A DNA stretch of 64,000 nt from Rhizobium mayense (GCF_030272705.1 NZ_JARFYM010000011.1:99796-163795), one strand, 5' to 3'. Shown: positions 25,708 through 35,181, numbered from the stretch's first letter. Notes: generated by a model not told the origin, from the sequence alone. Program-made: numbers and translations.

Positions 25708-28700
25708 ATGGTTAACGGCTTGTTAAAGCGATTCGTGATAAAGCTTTGGTCCAGCAAACTATCGTGGGCGGTGAGAAGAGGGGTCCTGTTGAACTCGGAC
25801 GGTGAACTGCTGGAGATGGCCTGTCGCCGGATCGCCGATCTGGACCAGCCGGCTTATGTAAAGAACAGCGATCTGCGCTATGTCGCCGTCAACGAAGCCT
25901 ATGCACGCTTTTTTGGCCGCGATATCTCCGATTTTATCGGCAATCGCAGCCGCGATCTCTTCGACAGCGGCGAAGAGGTCGACCGCGAAGACAAGGAGCG
26001 CCGAGCGCTGGTCTTCGGCTCCGAGGAGATGGCGCTATGCTTCGATCCGACAGGCCGCAGCCGTTCGCGGGTGCAGATTGAAAGTTTTTCGCCCTCTGAA
26101 GACCGCCTCTACGTGTTCGGGATGTTTCTCGATGCGCCGGCCGCGCCTTCTTCAGCTCCAAAAGAGGACGATATTGCTAGCAGTCATGTCAATGAGATCG
26201 GGGTTTACCGCACCATTCTCGAGGACTTGCCGGTTGCCGCCTTCGTGCGCGACGCCAGCCATCGGCTGATCTATTCGAACGAAGCCTATTCGGCCATTAC
26301 GGGGCTGAGTCGCGCCGAGGTGCTGGGCAAGACGGAACACGAGATGTTCGAAACCGGCGCCGACGATTTCTTTACCGAAAACGAGCAGGTGCTGAACGAA
26401 GGGCGCGGCCTCGAATTCGAAGGCGAGGTTGTCGATCGGTCGCATATGACGCATCCGATCATGACGCGCGTCAACCGCGTCGTCGCCTCGGACGGCAAGC
26501 GTTATGTCGTCGGATCCATGACCGATATTTCCGTGTTGAAGCTGCGCGAGACCGAGTTGATCGAGGCGCAGGCGCGCGCCGAGGCCTTGCATCAGGATCT
26601 GGTAAACATCCTGCGCTCGATGCCGATCGGCGTGATGATCCATGACAGCAACTACAATGTGGAATATACCAATGATGCCTTTTACGACATCTGGGAATTC
26701 TCGAAGGACGAGCGTTTCGAAGGCCGGTCTTATCGCGATCTCGTTGCCAAGCATTTCGAACTCGGCCGCTACGACGCCGATGCGGGCAGCATCGACGATA
26801 TCTACCAGGCGCGTCTCGAAGCTTTCCGCAATGCCGGCCCGCATATCCAGACTGAAATGAATTTTGCCGACGGCAAATCCGTCATCATGGATGCACGCCG
26901 CATTTCGAACGGCCGCACGCTGGTCGCCTACGCCGACATCTCTTCCGTGCGCCAGCAAGCTCGTGAGATCAGCGAGGCGCGCCTAGCGCTCGAGCACCTC
27001 GGCGAGCTGATGACGGACGCCACGCATGCGATGTCGCAAGGACTGCTGATCGTACAGGACGGCATCATCATGCTGGCGAGCGATGCATTGACAGACATGC
27101 TACGCGTTCCCGCAGAATATCTGGAGGTCGGCAAGCATTGGTCCGTCGCCTTTGATCATTGCGCCGCGCGCGGCGATTTCGGCGACGAGCCGGAGGCGCT
27201 TCGGCTTGCGTGGCGCGAAAGCATGGCCGCGAGCAAGCCGGTCTCGGCGGTGTTCCAAGTTGCCGGCGAGCGCTGGATGCAGCTCGAAGCGACGATCAGC
27301 GAAAGCCGCCGCTGGACCGTGGTGCTGACCGATGTCACCGAGATGAAAGAGCGCGAAGCCGAACTGCAACTGTTGCTTTCCCGCAGCGAAACCGCCGACC
27401 GCGCCAAATCTGAATTCCTTGCCAATATGAGCCATGAAATCCGTACGCCTATGAATGGCGTTCTCGGGATGGCGGAACTCCTGGCCAAGACCGATCTCGA
27501 CGCCCGGCAGAAGACTTTCATCGATATCATCGTCAAGTCGGGCAATGCGCTGTTGACGATCATCAACGATATCCTGGATTTCTCGAAGATCGACGCCGGG
27601 CAAATGCGTTTGCGCAAGGCCGCCTTCGATCCGGCGGAGGCGGTGGAGGATGTCGCGACACTCCTGTCGTCGCCGGCGGCGGAAAAGGATATCGAGTTGC
27701 TGGTGCACACAGCGCCCGATGTGCCGGCCATGGTGCTCGGAGACGCCGGCCGCTTCCGCCAGATCGTCACCAACCTTGTCGGCAATGCGGTCAAATTCAC
27801 CGAGCGTGGCCACGTGCTGGTCGAGGTGAACAGCCAGCCGATCGACAACGGCGAGATCATGCTGACGCTCCGGATCGAGGATACCGGCATCGGTATCCCG
27901 GACGAGAAGCTCGATTCTATTTTCGAGAAGTTTTCGCAGGTCGACGCTTCTTCGACGCGCCGCCACGAAGGCACAGGCCTCGGCCTCGCCATCACAGCCG
28001 GGCTGGTCGATCTCTTCGGCGGCTATCTCGAAGTCGAGAGCGAATGGGGCAAGGGTTCGGTCTTCACCGTGCATCTGCCCGTGTCGCCGGCGGCCACGCG
28101 CAGCGAACCGCGTGCGGTGCCGGTCAATGTCAAGGGCGCCGGTATCCTGGTCGTCGATGACAACGAGATCAACCGGCGGATATTGACCGAGCAGTTGGAG
28201 CAATGGGGTTTTGACGGCTACGCCGCCGAGGACGGCAAGACGGGGCTCGCCATCCTCTATGCCGCCTTCGATATGGCCGTGCCGGTCGATGCCGTGATCC
28301 TAGACTACCACATGCCGGGTATGAATGGCGATGACGTCGCGCGCGCCATTCGCGCCGATTCCCGTTTCGACGGGCTGTCGCTGATCTTCCTGACATCCAT
28401 GGACGTCGCCGGCAGTGACAAGGAATTCGCGGCGCTGAATGGCCAGGCGCATCTGATGAAGCCAACGCGCGCCAATGTGCTGCGCAGCACCATCATCGAT
28501 GTCGTGCGCACCGCGCGGCGTCAGCGGGTGAGCAGCGACGAACCCACAGCCTCACCGCAGTCGCCGGTCGCTGCCGCAGCAGTGGCCGCTGTCGATGCCG
28601 TCGAACGCGGGATGGTGGCGAAACCTGTTAGCCCCATCGATATCCTCGTCGCCGAAGACAACGAGGTCAATCAGATCGTCTTCACGCAGATTTTGCAGGT

Positions 28701-29040
28701 CACAGGCCTTCGCTTCCTCGTGGTTCAGAACGGCCAGGAGGCCGTGGAGGCCTGGCAGCAGCTTCGGCCATCACTGATCATGATGGATGTCTCCATGCCG
28801 ATCATGAATGGCCATCAGGCGACGCGTATGATCCGGCAGTTGGAAGTAGACGCTGGGCAGGGTTGGCATGTGCCGATCGTCGGGGTCACCGCGCATGCGC
28901 TCGATGTCGACCGCGACATGTGTCTGGAGGCGGGCATGGACGACTATATGTCCAAGCCGATCAGCCCTGAGCTTCTGGAAGCCAAGGCCCGTCGTTGGCT
29001 CGGCGATGCGGCGCTGCAGACCGAGCGTTCCATAAACTAA
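25708..29040 (+). CDS. Hybrid sensor histidine kinase with multiple PAS domains and two receivers
   Basis: Up to 1110 aa. Order: PAS-like (~30-150), PAS (~165-280), PAS (~290-415), a further PAS-like region (~430-545), HisKA with His576 in FLANMSHEIRTPMNG, HATPase (~675-800; N box VTNLVGNAVKFTERG, EDTGIGIP, GTGLGLAI), receiver 1 with Asp866 (VILDYHMPGMNG) and receiver 2 with Asp1027 (MMDVSMPIMNG). No transmembrane helix is seen, so it is cytosolic. There is no Hpt domain or partner regulator next to it. A TTG at 25789 (LNSDGELLEM), with AGAGGGG upstream, may be the true start, which would remove the basic N-terminal 27 residues. Confidence 0.93.
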   Translation: MVNGLLKRFVIKLWSSKLSWAVRRGVLLNSDGELLEMACRRIADLDQPAYVKNSDLRYVAVNEAYARFFGRDISDFIGNRSRDLFDSGEEVDREDKERRALVFGSEEMALCFDPTGRSRSRVQIESFSPSEDRLYVFGMFLDAPAAPSSAPKEDDIASSHVNEIGVYRTILEDLPVAAFVRDASHRLIYSNEAYSAITGLSRAEVLGKTEHEMFETGADDFFTENEQVLNEGRGLEFEGEVVDRSHMTHPIMTRVNRVVASDGKRYVVGSMTDISVLKLRETELIEAQARAEALHQDLVNILRSMPIGVMIHDSNYNVEYTNDAFYDIWEFSKDERFEGRSYRDLVAKHFELGRYDADAGSIDDIYQARLEAFRNAGPHIQTEMNFADGKSVIMDARRISNGRTLVAYADISSVRQQAREISEARLALEHLGELMTDATHAMSQGLLIVQDGIIMLASDALTDMLRVPAEYLEVGKHWSVAFDHCAARGDFGDEPEALRLAWRESMAASKPVSAVFQVAGERWMQLEATISESRRWTVVLTDVTEMKEREAELQLLLSRSETADRAKSEFLANMSHEIRTPMNGVLGMAELLAKTDLDARQKTFIDIIVKSGNALLTIINDILDFSKIDAGQMRLRKAAFDPAEAVEDVATLLSSPAAEKDIELLVHTAPDVPAMVLGDAGRFRQIVTNLVGNAVKFTERGHVLVEVNSQPIDNGEIMLTLRIEDTGIGIPDEKLDSIFEKFSQVDASSTRRHEGTGLGLAITAGLVDLFGGYLEVESEWGKGSVFTVHLPVSPAATRSEPRAVPVNVKGAGILVVDDNEINRRILTEQLEQWGFDGYAAEDGKTGLAILYAAFDMAVPVDAVILDYHMPGMNGDDVARAIRADSRFDGLSLIFLTSMDVAGSDKEFAALNGQAHLMKPTRANVLRSTIIDVVRTARRQRVSSDEPTASPQSPVAAAAVAAVDAVERGMVAKPVSPIDILVAEDNEVNQIVFTQILQVTGLRFLVVQNGQEAVEAWQQLRPSLIMMDVSMPIMNGHQATRMIRQLEVDAGQGWHVPIVGVTAHALDVDRDMCLEAGMDDYMSKPISPELLEAKARRWLGDAALQTERSIN

Positions 29041-29771
29041 GCCTGTTTGAGTCCGCAGAGCATTTCGCGCTTTCCCGCAAATCCCTTGCGTCGCTCGACC
29101 GTGAAGCCTGCAGCCTGCAGATTGCGGCGCACGAAGCCGGCGGCGGCATAGGTGGCGAAGGTGCCGCCGGGGACTGTGTTGCCGTAAAGACGCTGCATGA
29201 GTTCCGGCGACCACATATCGGCGTTTCGGGAAGGGGCGAAGCCGTCGAGATACCAGGCGTCGAAGCCTGTTGCTGCCTGGCTCACGCCGTCGATCGCCGG
29301 GCCGCAGACGACGCTGAGGCGCGTTTGGCCGTCGAGTGTGAGCGTAACGATACCGCGCGGTTCTTCCGGCCAGGCGGCGACGAGCGCCTGACGTTCGTCA
29401 TCGATTTCCGGCCAGCGCGACAGTGCGCGATCGATTTCATCGCCGCGCATCGGGTAAAGCTCGAAAGACATGAAATGGAGTTGCGAATTCGGCTTACGAT
29501 GCTGGCGCCATTGTCGCCAGGTTTCGCAAAAATTCAGGCCAGTGCCGAAGCCGAGTTCACCGATCAGGAAGCTCTGTTGTTCATTCCAGCGAGCTGGCAG
29601 ACCGTTGCCGGCAAGGAAGACGTGGCCGCATTCCAGCCGACCGTCGGTCTGGCAATAAAAATGGTCGCCAAAAGCGGTCGAATAGGGCATATCGCCGTCG
29701 CGCCATTCGAGCGCCTGGCTTGCAGCATTGGTCTTCGCCGCGGGCGTTTGATCGGAAACTGGATCTGTCAT
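29037..29771 (-). CDS. mnmD: tRNA U34 methyltransferase MnmD (MnmC methyltransferase part)
   Basis: A 244-aa SAM-dependent methyltransferase (formerly DUF752). LIGELGFGTGLNFCETW is the SAM-binding motif, and DAWYLDGFAPSRNADMWSPE is the hallmark of MnmC/MnmD. It converts nm5s2U34 to mnm5s2U34 in tRNA wobble positions. In enterobacteria this is the N-terminal half of bifunctional MnmC; here it is a separate protein. Its start codon overlaps the start of the divergent FAD oxidoreductase by 2 bp. Its stop overlaps the end of the convergent kinase gene by 4 bp. Confidence 0.9.
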   Translation of the reverse strand: MTDPVSDQTPAAKTNAASQALEWRDGDMPYSTAFGDHFYCQTDGRLECGHVFLAGNGLPARWNEQQSFLIGELGFGTGLNFCETWRQWRQHRKPNSQLHFMSFELYPMRGDEIDRALSRWPEIDDERQALVAAWPEEPRGIVTLTLDGQTRLSVVCGPAIDGVSQAATGFDAWYLDGFAPSRNADMWSPELMQRLYGNTVPGGTFATYAAAGFVRRNLQAAGFTVERRKGFAGKREMLCGLKQA

Positions 29772-30954
29772 GGGAAGAGCCGATAATCCTCCGGGGCTTG
29801 CCGGTCAATCGTCCGTCGAATTGCTGATCGTCGGTGGCGGCATTATGGGCCTGTGGGCGGCGGTGCATGCTGAGCGCCTGGGAATCGATGCGCTGCTCGT
29901 CGATTCCGGTCGGCTGGGGCAAGGGGCAAGCGGCGGCCTGCTTGGCGCGCTCATGCCGCATATGCCGGACAAATGGTCAGAGAAGAAGCAGTTTCAGTTC
30001 GATGCACTCGTATCTCTGGAGCACGAGATCGCGGCGCTGGAAGCAGCAACCGGTCTTTCCGCCGGATACCGACGTTCCGGTCGGCTGATCCCATTGCCGA
30101 AGCAGCATCTGCGCAAGATTGCGCTGGGCCACTCGCGTGATGCCGAAACGCATTGGCATCACGGCGACCGGCGGTTTCATTGGCATGTGCTCGATGCTGC
30201 CCCAGCTAGCGGCTGGATCGATCCGGCAGCCGGCGAAAGCGGATTCGTTTTCGACACACTCGCCGCCCGCGTTGCCCCTCGGGCCTTCCTGAGGGTTCTC
30301 GCCGAATATCTCAGCAAGGCAAAACATGTTCGGGTTGTCGAAGCAACAGAGGTCGAGAGCGTCGATCCAGACCGAGGCGTCGCGGCGACCCGCGAAGGCG
30401 CCCTCCGCTTCCGCCGTTGCATTCTCTCAGCCGGCCATCGCTCCTTTCCGATCCTGGATGAATTGACGCCCGGTCGTCATTCGCCCCTCGGCGTGCCGGT
30501 CAAGGGGCAGGCGGCCCTGTTGAAAGCGGATGTCGATGCTGCTCTGCCGGTAATATTCCGCGACGGGCTCTATATCGTTCCGCATGAGGGCGGGCTGGTT
30601 GCAGTCGGCAGCACGAGCGAGAATCGTTTTTGCGATCCGCTGTCGACGGATGACCAGTTGGACGACCTGCTCGGCGCGGCGCGAATGATGGCGCCGACAC
30701 TGGCCGGTGCCGAAGTGGTCGAACGCTGGGCCGGCCTGCGGCCGAAGGCGATCGATCGGGATCCCATGGTGGGAGCGCATCCGGGCCATCAACGGCTCAT
30801 CGCGCTGACCGGGGGATTCAAGGTCAGTTTCGGTCTGGCCCATCGTCTGGCCGAAGCAGCGGTTCGGGAGGCATTGGAAATTCCCTTTTCTTTCAAGCTG
30901 CCCCAAGGTTTCGCGCTTTCGAACCACATTGCGGTAGCATCACATAAAACGTGA
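29770..30954 (+). CDS. FAD-dependent oxidoreductase (DAO family), possible detached MnmC oxidase part
   Basis: A 394-aa D-amino-acid-oxidase-like flavoprotein. The dinucleotide motif ELLIVGGGIMGLWAAVHAER is at about residues 17-36, and the C-terminal FAD loop GHQRLIALTGGFKVSFGLA is present. The MnmC C-terminal domain belongs to this family and acts on cmnm5U34. The back-to-back position with mnmD makes that role attractive, but ThiO/glycine-oxidase-like activity is an equal possibility on sequence alone. It shares CATG with mnmD, so promoters of both genes lie inside each other's coding sequence. Confidence 0.8.
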   Translation: MGRADNPPGLAGQSSVELLIVGGGIMGLWAAVHAERLGIDALLVDSGRLGQGASGGLLGALMPHMPDKWSEKKQFQFDALVSLEHEIAALEAATGLSAGYRRSGRLIPLPKQHLRKIALGHSRDAETHWHHGDRRFHWHVLDAAPASGWIDPAAGESGFVFDTLAARVAPRAFLRVLAEYLSKAKHVRVVEATEVESVDPDRGVAATREGALRFRRCILSAGHRSFPILDELTPGRHSPLGVPVKGQAALLKADVDAALPVIFRDGLYIVPHEGGLVAVGSTSENRFCDPLSTDDQLDDLLGAARMMAPTLAGAEVVERWAGLRPKAIDRDPMVGAHPGHQRLIALTGGFKVSFGLAHRLAEAAVREALEIPFSFKLPQGFALSNHIAVASHKT

Positions 30955-31060
30955 ATATAAACACCGCCCAGGTCGTTAATCTGTCACGCAAATCACCTAT
31001 CTCCTTGCTCATCGGCGTCCGGTTGGGTCAGCCGGTTTATCGCGCTCCGGAGGAGATTTT

Positions 31061-31768
31061 ATGCGCTATGCCATTTGCTTCACGCCGTCTGCGAGCGATC
31101 CGCTGACGCTCGTGGCCGCAAATTGGCTGGGACGCAATGTCTATTCCGGCGAGATGGTCGATCCGCCCGCCATTCGCGGACTTGGTATCCATGAAATCGC
31201 CTTTCATACCGCGGTGCCGCGCCGCTATGGCTTCAACGGCATCTTGAAAGCGCCGTTCCGCCTGGCCGAGGATATGTCCGAGGCGACGCTGCTGCGCGAT
31301 CTCATGCGTTTTTCCGGCACTGTGACGCCGTTCGAGATTCCGCGGATGGAAGTTGCGCGCCTTGGTGGAGCATTCGGCCTGGTGCCGTCGGAGCCTAGTC
31401 AGCAAATGCATTTCCTGGCGGCGTCGCTGGTCCAGGCCTTCGACCACTATCGGGCACCGCTGACGGAGGCGGAAATCGAGCGCAGCGACCCGGATAACCT
31501 CTCGGCGGCGCAGTTCGCCAATCTGCACCGCTGGGGTCATCCGCATGTCATGGATGAATTCCGTTTCCAGATGATGCTGACGGGCACGGTCAGTCCCGCC
31601 GATCTGCCGCGCCTGGAGCGGGTATTGCGCGATTTCTTCGAGCCGGCGCTTGCCGAGCCAGTGCCGGTGTCGAACATTGCGCTGATGATGGAAGAAGGGA
31701 GCGGCGGGCCGTTTCGCGTGCACTCCCTTCATCCGATGGGCAAAGTCAGCGCTCGCAAGATCGCCTAA
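31061..31768 (+). CDS. DUF1045 protein (2H phosphoesterase-like)
   Basis: A 235-aa protein opening MRYAICFTPSASDPLTLVAA, the standard DUF1045 start. This family shares the 2H (HxT/S) phosphoesterase fold; the pairs here are HTAVP and MHFLAAS. It is best known from phosphonate-utilisation loci, yet no phn gene is in the window. Here it heads the allantoin/urate genes. The ATG follows GGAGGAG. Followed 17 bp later by a hairpin (31785-31807) that may separate it from puuE. Confidence 0.85.
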   Translation: MRYAICFTPSASDPLTLVAANWLGRNVYSGEMVDPPAIRGLGIHEIAFHTAVPRRYGFNGILKAPFRLAEDMSEATLLRDLMRFSGTVTPFEIPRMEVARLGGAFGLVPSEPSQQMHFLAASLVQAFDHYRAPLTEAEIERSDPDNLSAAQFANLHRWGHPHVMDEFRFQMMLTGTVSPADLPRLERVLRDFFEPALAEPVPVSNIALMMEEGSGGPFRVHSLHPMGKVSARKIA

Positions 31769-31784
31769 CTGCTTGCAGGTGAAA

Positions 31785-31807
31785 GGAAAGTGGGTTTCGC
31801 ACTTTCC
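31785..31807 (+). terminator. Hairpin between DUF1045 gene and puuE
   Basis: GGAAAGTG / CACTTTCC forms a perfect 8-bp stem with a 7-nt loop, 17 bp after the DUF1045 stop and 57 bp before puuE. No strong U-run follows, so it may be a weak terminator or processing site. Confidence 0.5.
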
Positions 31808-31864
31808 GTCTCGACTTTCCGGCCATGAATGCTACCGTCTTCACATAGTTGAGAAGGTGCTTTG

Positions 31865-32788
31865 ATGTCCGATACCTATCCTCGCAATCTCGTCGGCTAT
31901 GGCCGCCATACGCCCGATCCGAAATGGCCCGGCGATGCCCGCGTCGCGGTGCAGTTTGTGATCAATTACGAAGAGGGCGGGGAAAGCTCCGTACTCGACG
32001 GCGATCCCGCTTCCGAGAATCTGCTGTCGGAAATCGTTGGTGCGGCAGCCTGGCCGAACCAGCGCAATCTCAATATGGAATCGATCTATGAATATGGTTC
32101 GCGCGCCGGTTTCTGGCGGTTGTGGCGCATGTTCACCGAGCTTAAGGTTCAGGCGACCGTCTATGGCGTGACGCTTGCTATGGCGCGTAATCCGGAAGCG
32201 GTCGCCGCCATGAAGGAAGCGGGTTGGGAGATCGCGAGCCACGGCTATCGTTGGCTGGAATACAAGGACTTCTCCGAGGATCTGGAGCGCAAGCACATCC
32301 TCGAAGCCGTGCGCCTGCATACCGAGCTGACCGGCGAGCGTCCCTACGGCATGTATCAGGGAAAACCTTCCGACAATACGTTGCGCTTGGTGATGGAGGA
32401 GGGCGGTTTCCTCTATTCGTCGGATTCCTATGCCGACGATCTGCCCTATTGGGTCGATGGTATCGAGGGCAAACCCTTCCTGATCATTCCCTACACGCTT
32501 GAAACCAACGACATGCGGTTCGCCACACCGCAGGGCTTCAATTCCGGCGATCAGTTCTTCACCTATCTCAAGGATGCTTTCGACACGCTCTATGAAGAGG
32601 GCAAGGATGGCCGCCCCAAGATGATATCCGTCGGCCTGCATTGCCGTCTCGTCGGCCGGCCGGGCCGGGCGGCGGCGTTGAGGCGCTTTATCGACTATGT
32701 GCTGAAGCACGACAAGGTCTGGATACCCAGGCGCATCGATATCGCCAATCACTGGTACCAGCATCACCTTCCGGCGGGTGCACGCTGA
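31865..32788 (+). CDS. puuE: Allantoinase PuuE (polysaccharide-deacetylase fold)
   Basis: A 307-aa metal-independent-type allantoinase that hydrolyses allantoin to allantoate. The opening YPRNLVGYGRHTPDPKWPGD and the segment NLNMESIYEYGSRAGFWR are hallmarks of PuuE, distinct from zinc AllB/HyuA allantoinase. The NodB-like barrel motif EIASHGYRWLEY is present. ATG at 31865 is preceded by AGAAGGTGC. Followed directly (0 bp) by uraD, so one operon with uraD, alc, the HepT-like gene, allA and uraH. Confidence 0.93.
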   Translation: MSDTYPRNLVGYGRHTPDPKWPGDARVAVQFVINYEEGGESSVLDGDPASENLLSEIVGAAAWPNQRNLNMESIYEYGSRAGFWRLWRMFTELKVQATVYGVTLAMARNPEAVAAMKEAGWEIASHGYRWLEYKDFSEDLERKHILEAVRLHTELTGERPYGMYQGKPSDNTLRLVMEEGGFLYSSDSYADDLPYWVDGIEGKPFLIIPYTLETNDMRFATPQGFNSGDQFFTYLKDAFDTLYEEGKDGRPKMISVGLHCRLVGRPGRAAALRRFIDYVLKHDKVWIPRRIDIANHWYQHHLPAGAR

Positions 32789-33286
32789 ATGATATCGCGC
32801 GACGTTTTTGTGACCCGCTTCGGCGGCGTCTTCGAGCACTCTCCCTTCATTGCCGAACGTGCCTATGACGCCGGCGACATTGTCGAACCGTTGACGTCAG
32901 GCGGCGTACGTGACGCTCTGGTTGCGATTTTCCGCGCCGCCAGCGTCGACGAGCGGCTTGGCGTCTTGCGGGCTCATCCGGACCTCGCCGGTCGGTTGGC
33001 AATTGCGGGCAAACTTACCGAGGACAGCCGGAAGGAACAGGCAGGTGCGGGACTTGACCGGCTGACACCGGCTGAGCATGCCCGCTTCACCGAGCTCAAC
33101 ACGGCTTACGTGACGAAATTCGGCTTTCCTTTTATTATTGCGGTTAAGGGGCTCGGCAAAGACGATATCCTCACCGCCTTCGAAACGCGGATCGGCAATG
33201 ACCGGGACGCGGAATTTGCGACCGCAACGGCGCAGGTGGAGAGGATCGCACTGCTGCGCCTGCAATCCATGCTTCCGGAGACGTGA
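32789..33286 (+). CDS. uraD: OHCU decarboxylase UraD
   Basis: A 165-aa 2-oxo-4-hydroxy-4-carboxy-5-ureidoimidazoline decarboxylase that makes S-allantoin after UraH. The family motif LRAHPDLAGRLA carries the catalytic His, and ELNTAYVTKFGFPFIIAVKG is the conserved substrate loop with the FPF segment. It starts at the base after the puuE stop and ends at the base before the allantoicase ATG, so translation is tightly coupled. Confidence 0.94.
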   Translation: MISRDVFVTRFGGVFEHSPFIAERAYDAGDIVEPLTSGGVRDALVAIFRAASVDERLGVLRAHPDLAGRLAIAGKLTEDSRKEQAGAGLDRLTPAEHARFTELNTAYVTKFGFPFIIAVKGLGKDDILTAFETRIGNDRDAEFATATAQVERIALLRLQSMLPET

Positions 33287-34309
33287 ATGACCGACAACGC
33301 CGATACCAGCCTTCCGTCCTTCGCGGTCGGCGCCATCAACCTTGCCTCTGCCCGTCTCGGCGCCAAGGGGCTCTACGCCACCGACGAGTTCTTCGCGCCG
33401 CTCGATCGCATGCTGCAGGATGTGCCGGCAAGCTTCGATCCGGATCTCTATGACGACAACGGCAAGTACATGGACGGCTGGGAAAGCCGGCGCAAGCGCG
33501 TGCCGGGTCATGACTGGTCGGTCATCCGCCTCGCCATGCCGGGCCGTATCTTCGGCTTCGATGTCGATACCAGCTATTTCACCGGCAATTACCCGCCGCA
33601 TTGCTCGATCGAGGCCGCCTTCGTTGAAAACGGCGATCCGACCTACGCGACCGCCTGGACCGAGATCCTTGTGAAATCGCCGCTAGGCTCCAGCGCGCAT
33701 CATTTTTTTGAAGTAGCTGACAAGGAAAAAGTCTGGACGCATCTTCGGCTGCACATCTATCCCGACGGCGGCGTGGCACGTCTGCGCGTCTACGGCTCAG
33801 CCTATTTCGACTGGTCGAAGGTGGGTAGCGCCGAGGAAGTCGACCTTGGCTATATCTTCAACGGCGCCAAGGCGCTTGCCTGGTCGGACGCGCATTATGG
33901 CCATCCCGACAAGATGCTCGGACCGGGCCGTGGTCTCAACATGGGTGACGGCTGGGAAACGAAGCGCCGGCGTGGCCCTGGCCATGACTGGACGATCATC
34001 CGCCTCGGCCATCCCGGCACCATCAACCGCGTCATCGTCGACACTGCCTTCTTCAAGGGCAATTTTCCGGATACGTGCGAACTGCTCGGCGCCTATCTGC
34101 CCGGTCACGGCGACAGCTTCACCGATACGGAAATCGCCGCCTCGGAGAATTGGAAGCCGATCCTTCCGCCCCAGAAGCTGCAGATGGATCATATCCACGA
34201 ATATGGTGCCGATGTCTTGGCATCCATCGGCCCGGTAACGCATGTGCGTTTCGCCATGCATCCGGACGGCGGCGTCATGCGGCTCAGGCTTTTTGGGAAC
34301 AAGGCCTAG
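33287..34309 (+). CDS. alc: Allantoicase
   Basis: A 340-aa enzyme hydrolysing allantoate to ureidoglycolate and urea. It shows the two-fold internal repeat of allantoicases: MDGWESRRKRVPGHDWSVIR near residue 63 and MGDGWETKRRRGPGHDWTII near residue 220, each followed by a strand region of the jelly-roll type. Using allantoicase rather than allantoate amidohydrolase means urea, not ammonia, is released; no urease gene is in the window. Confidence 0.95.
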   Translation: MTDNADTSLPSFAVGAINLASARLGAKGLYATDEFFAPLDRMLQDVPASFDPDLYDDNGKYMDGWESRRKRVPGHDWSVIRLAMPGRIFGFDVDTSYFTGNYPPHCSIEAAFVENGDPTYATAWTEILVKSPLGSSAHHFFEVADKEKVWTHLRLHIYPDGGVARLRVYGSAYFDWSKVGSAEEVDLGYIFNGAKALAWSDAHYGHPDKMLGPGRGLNMGDGWETKRRRGPGHDWTIIRLGHPGTINRVIVDTAFFKGNFPDTCELLGAYLPGHGDSFTDTEIAASENWKPILPPQKLQMDHIHEYGADVLASIGPVTHVRFAMHPDGGVMRLRLFGNKA

Positions 34310-34312
34310 GAT

Positions 34313-34675
34313 ATGACCGGTAGGGGGCCCATCCATTACCTGGATCAGATGCAGAGGGCTGCGTCCGAAGCGTGTCTTTTTGTTCGAGGAATGGAGAGGG
34401 CATCGTTCCTGGCCGATGATCGTACTCAATATGCCGTTGCATATAGCCTCTGTGTCATTGGTGCGTCGGCAGCCCAGTTGCTGCACGAATATCCGGAATT
34501 CGGGCCGGACCATCCGGATCTGCACTGGAATGAGATGAAAACTATGAGCGAGCGCCTGCTGTCCGACGGCGTCACGGCAAACGTCGAGGACGTTTGGGCG
34601 ACGGTCGGGCATGCGATCCCCGAATTGCTCACGCAACTTGAGTCTATTCGCCGCTGGCGGGCGGAAGGGGAGTGA
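34313..34675 (+). CDS. HepT/DUF86-like helical protein, degenerate
   Basis: A 120-aa all-helical protein that looks like the DUF86/HepT (HEPN) family: [20 protein letters not shown], then [20 protein letters not shown], then a C-terminal helix [16 protein letters not shown]. HepT toxins carry an Rx4-6HxY RNase motif; here the corresponding stretch reads [18 protein letters not shown], without HxY, so RNase activity is doubtful. No MntA-type nucleotidyltransferase antitoxin is adjacent. Embedded between alc (3 bp) and allA (6 bp) in the allantoin operon, it may have been adopted for another job there. Confidence 0.65.
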   Translation: MTGRGPIHYLDQMQRAASEACLFVRGMERASFLADDRTQYAVAYSLCVIGASAAQLLHEYPEFGPDHPDLHWNEMKTMSERLLSDGVTANVEDVWATVGHAIPELLTQLESIRRWRAEGE

Positions 34676-34680
34676 CGACC

Positions 34681-35181
34681 ATGATCCGGACCCTCGACAT
34701 CTTCCCCCTTACCAAGGCCGCGTTTGCGCCCTTTGGCGACGTCATCGAAGCGGACCCGGCGACGGTGAAGCTGATCAATGGCGGTACGACGGAGCGGTTT
34801 CATGCGCTTTCCAGTGCTGAGGCGACGGGTGACGAGGCGCGCGTGATCATCAATCTGTTTCGCGGCAAGCCGCGGGCTTTTCCATACGCAGTCGAAATGA
34901 TGGAGCGCCATCCCCTTGGCAGCCAGTGTTTCGTACCGCTCAACGATCGGCAGTTTCTTGTCGTCGTTTCGAAGGATGAGGACGGCAAGCCGGGCACACC
35001 GTGGGTTTTTCTGGCGCGCGGCGACCAAGGTGTGAACTATCACCGCAATGTCTGGCACTACCCGTTGATGACCCTTGACCAGCCGAGTGACTTTCTCGTC
35101 GTCGATCGTGACGGGCCGGGCAACAATCTGGTGGAATTCTTCTTCGATATCCCCTTCATCATCGGAGCGCCGACCCTATGA
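34681..35181 (+). CDS. allA: Ureidoglycolate lyase
   Basis: A 166-aa cupin-fold enzyme splitting ureidoglycolate into glyoxylate and urea. Family motifs: [15 protein letters not shown] at the N-terminus, [16 protein letters not shown] in the middle, and [14 protein letters not shown] with metal/substrate His residues. The ATG at 34681 has GGAAGGGGAG upstream; a GTG three codons earlier overlaps the previous gene and has no spaced SD. It overlaps uraH by 4 bp (ATGA). Confidence 0.93.
   Translation: MIRTLDIFPLTKAAFAPFGDVIEADPATVKLINGGTTERFHALSSAEATGDEARVIINLFRGKPRAFPYAVEMMERHPLGSQCFVPLNDRQFLVVVSKDEDGKPGTPWVFLARGDQGVNYHRNVWHYPLMTLDQPSDFLVVDRDGPGNNLVEFFFDIPFIIGAPTL

Noticed and set aside
34313..34675. 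A HepT-MntA toxin-antitoxin module
   Set aside because: No nucleotidyltransferase partner is adjacent and the HxY part of the RNase motif is missing.
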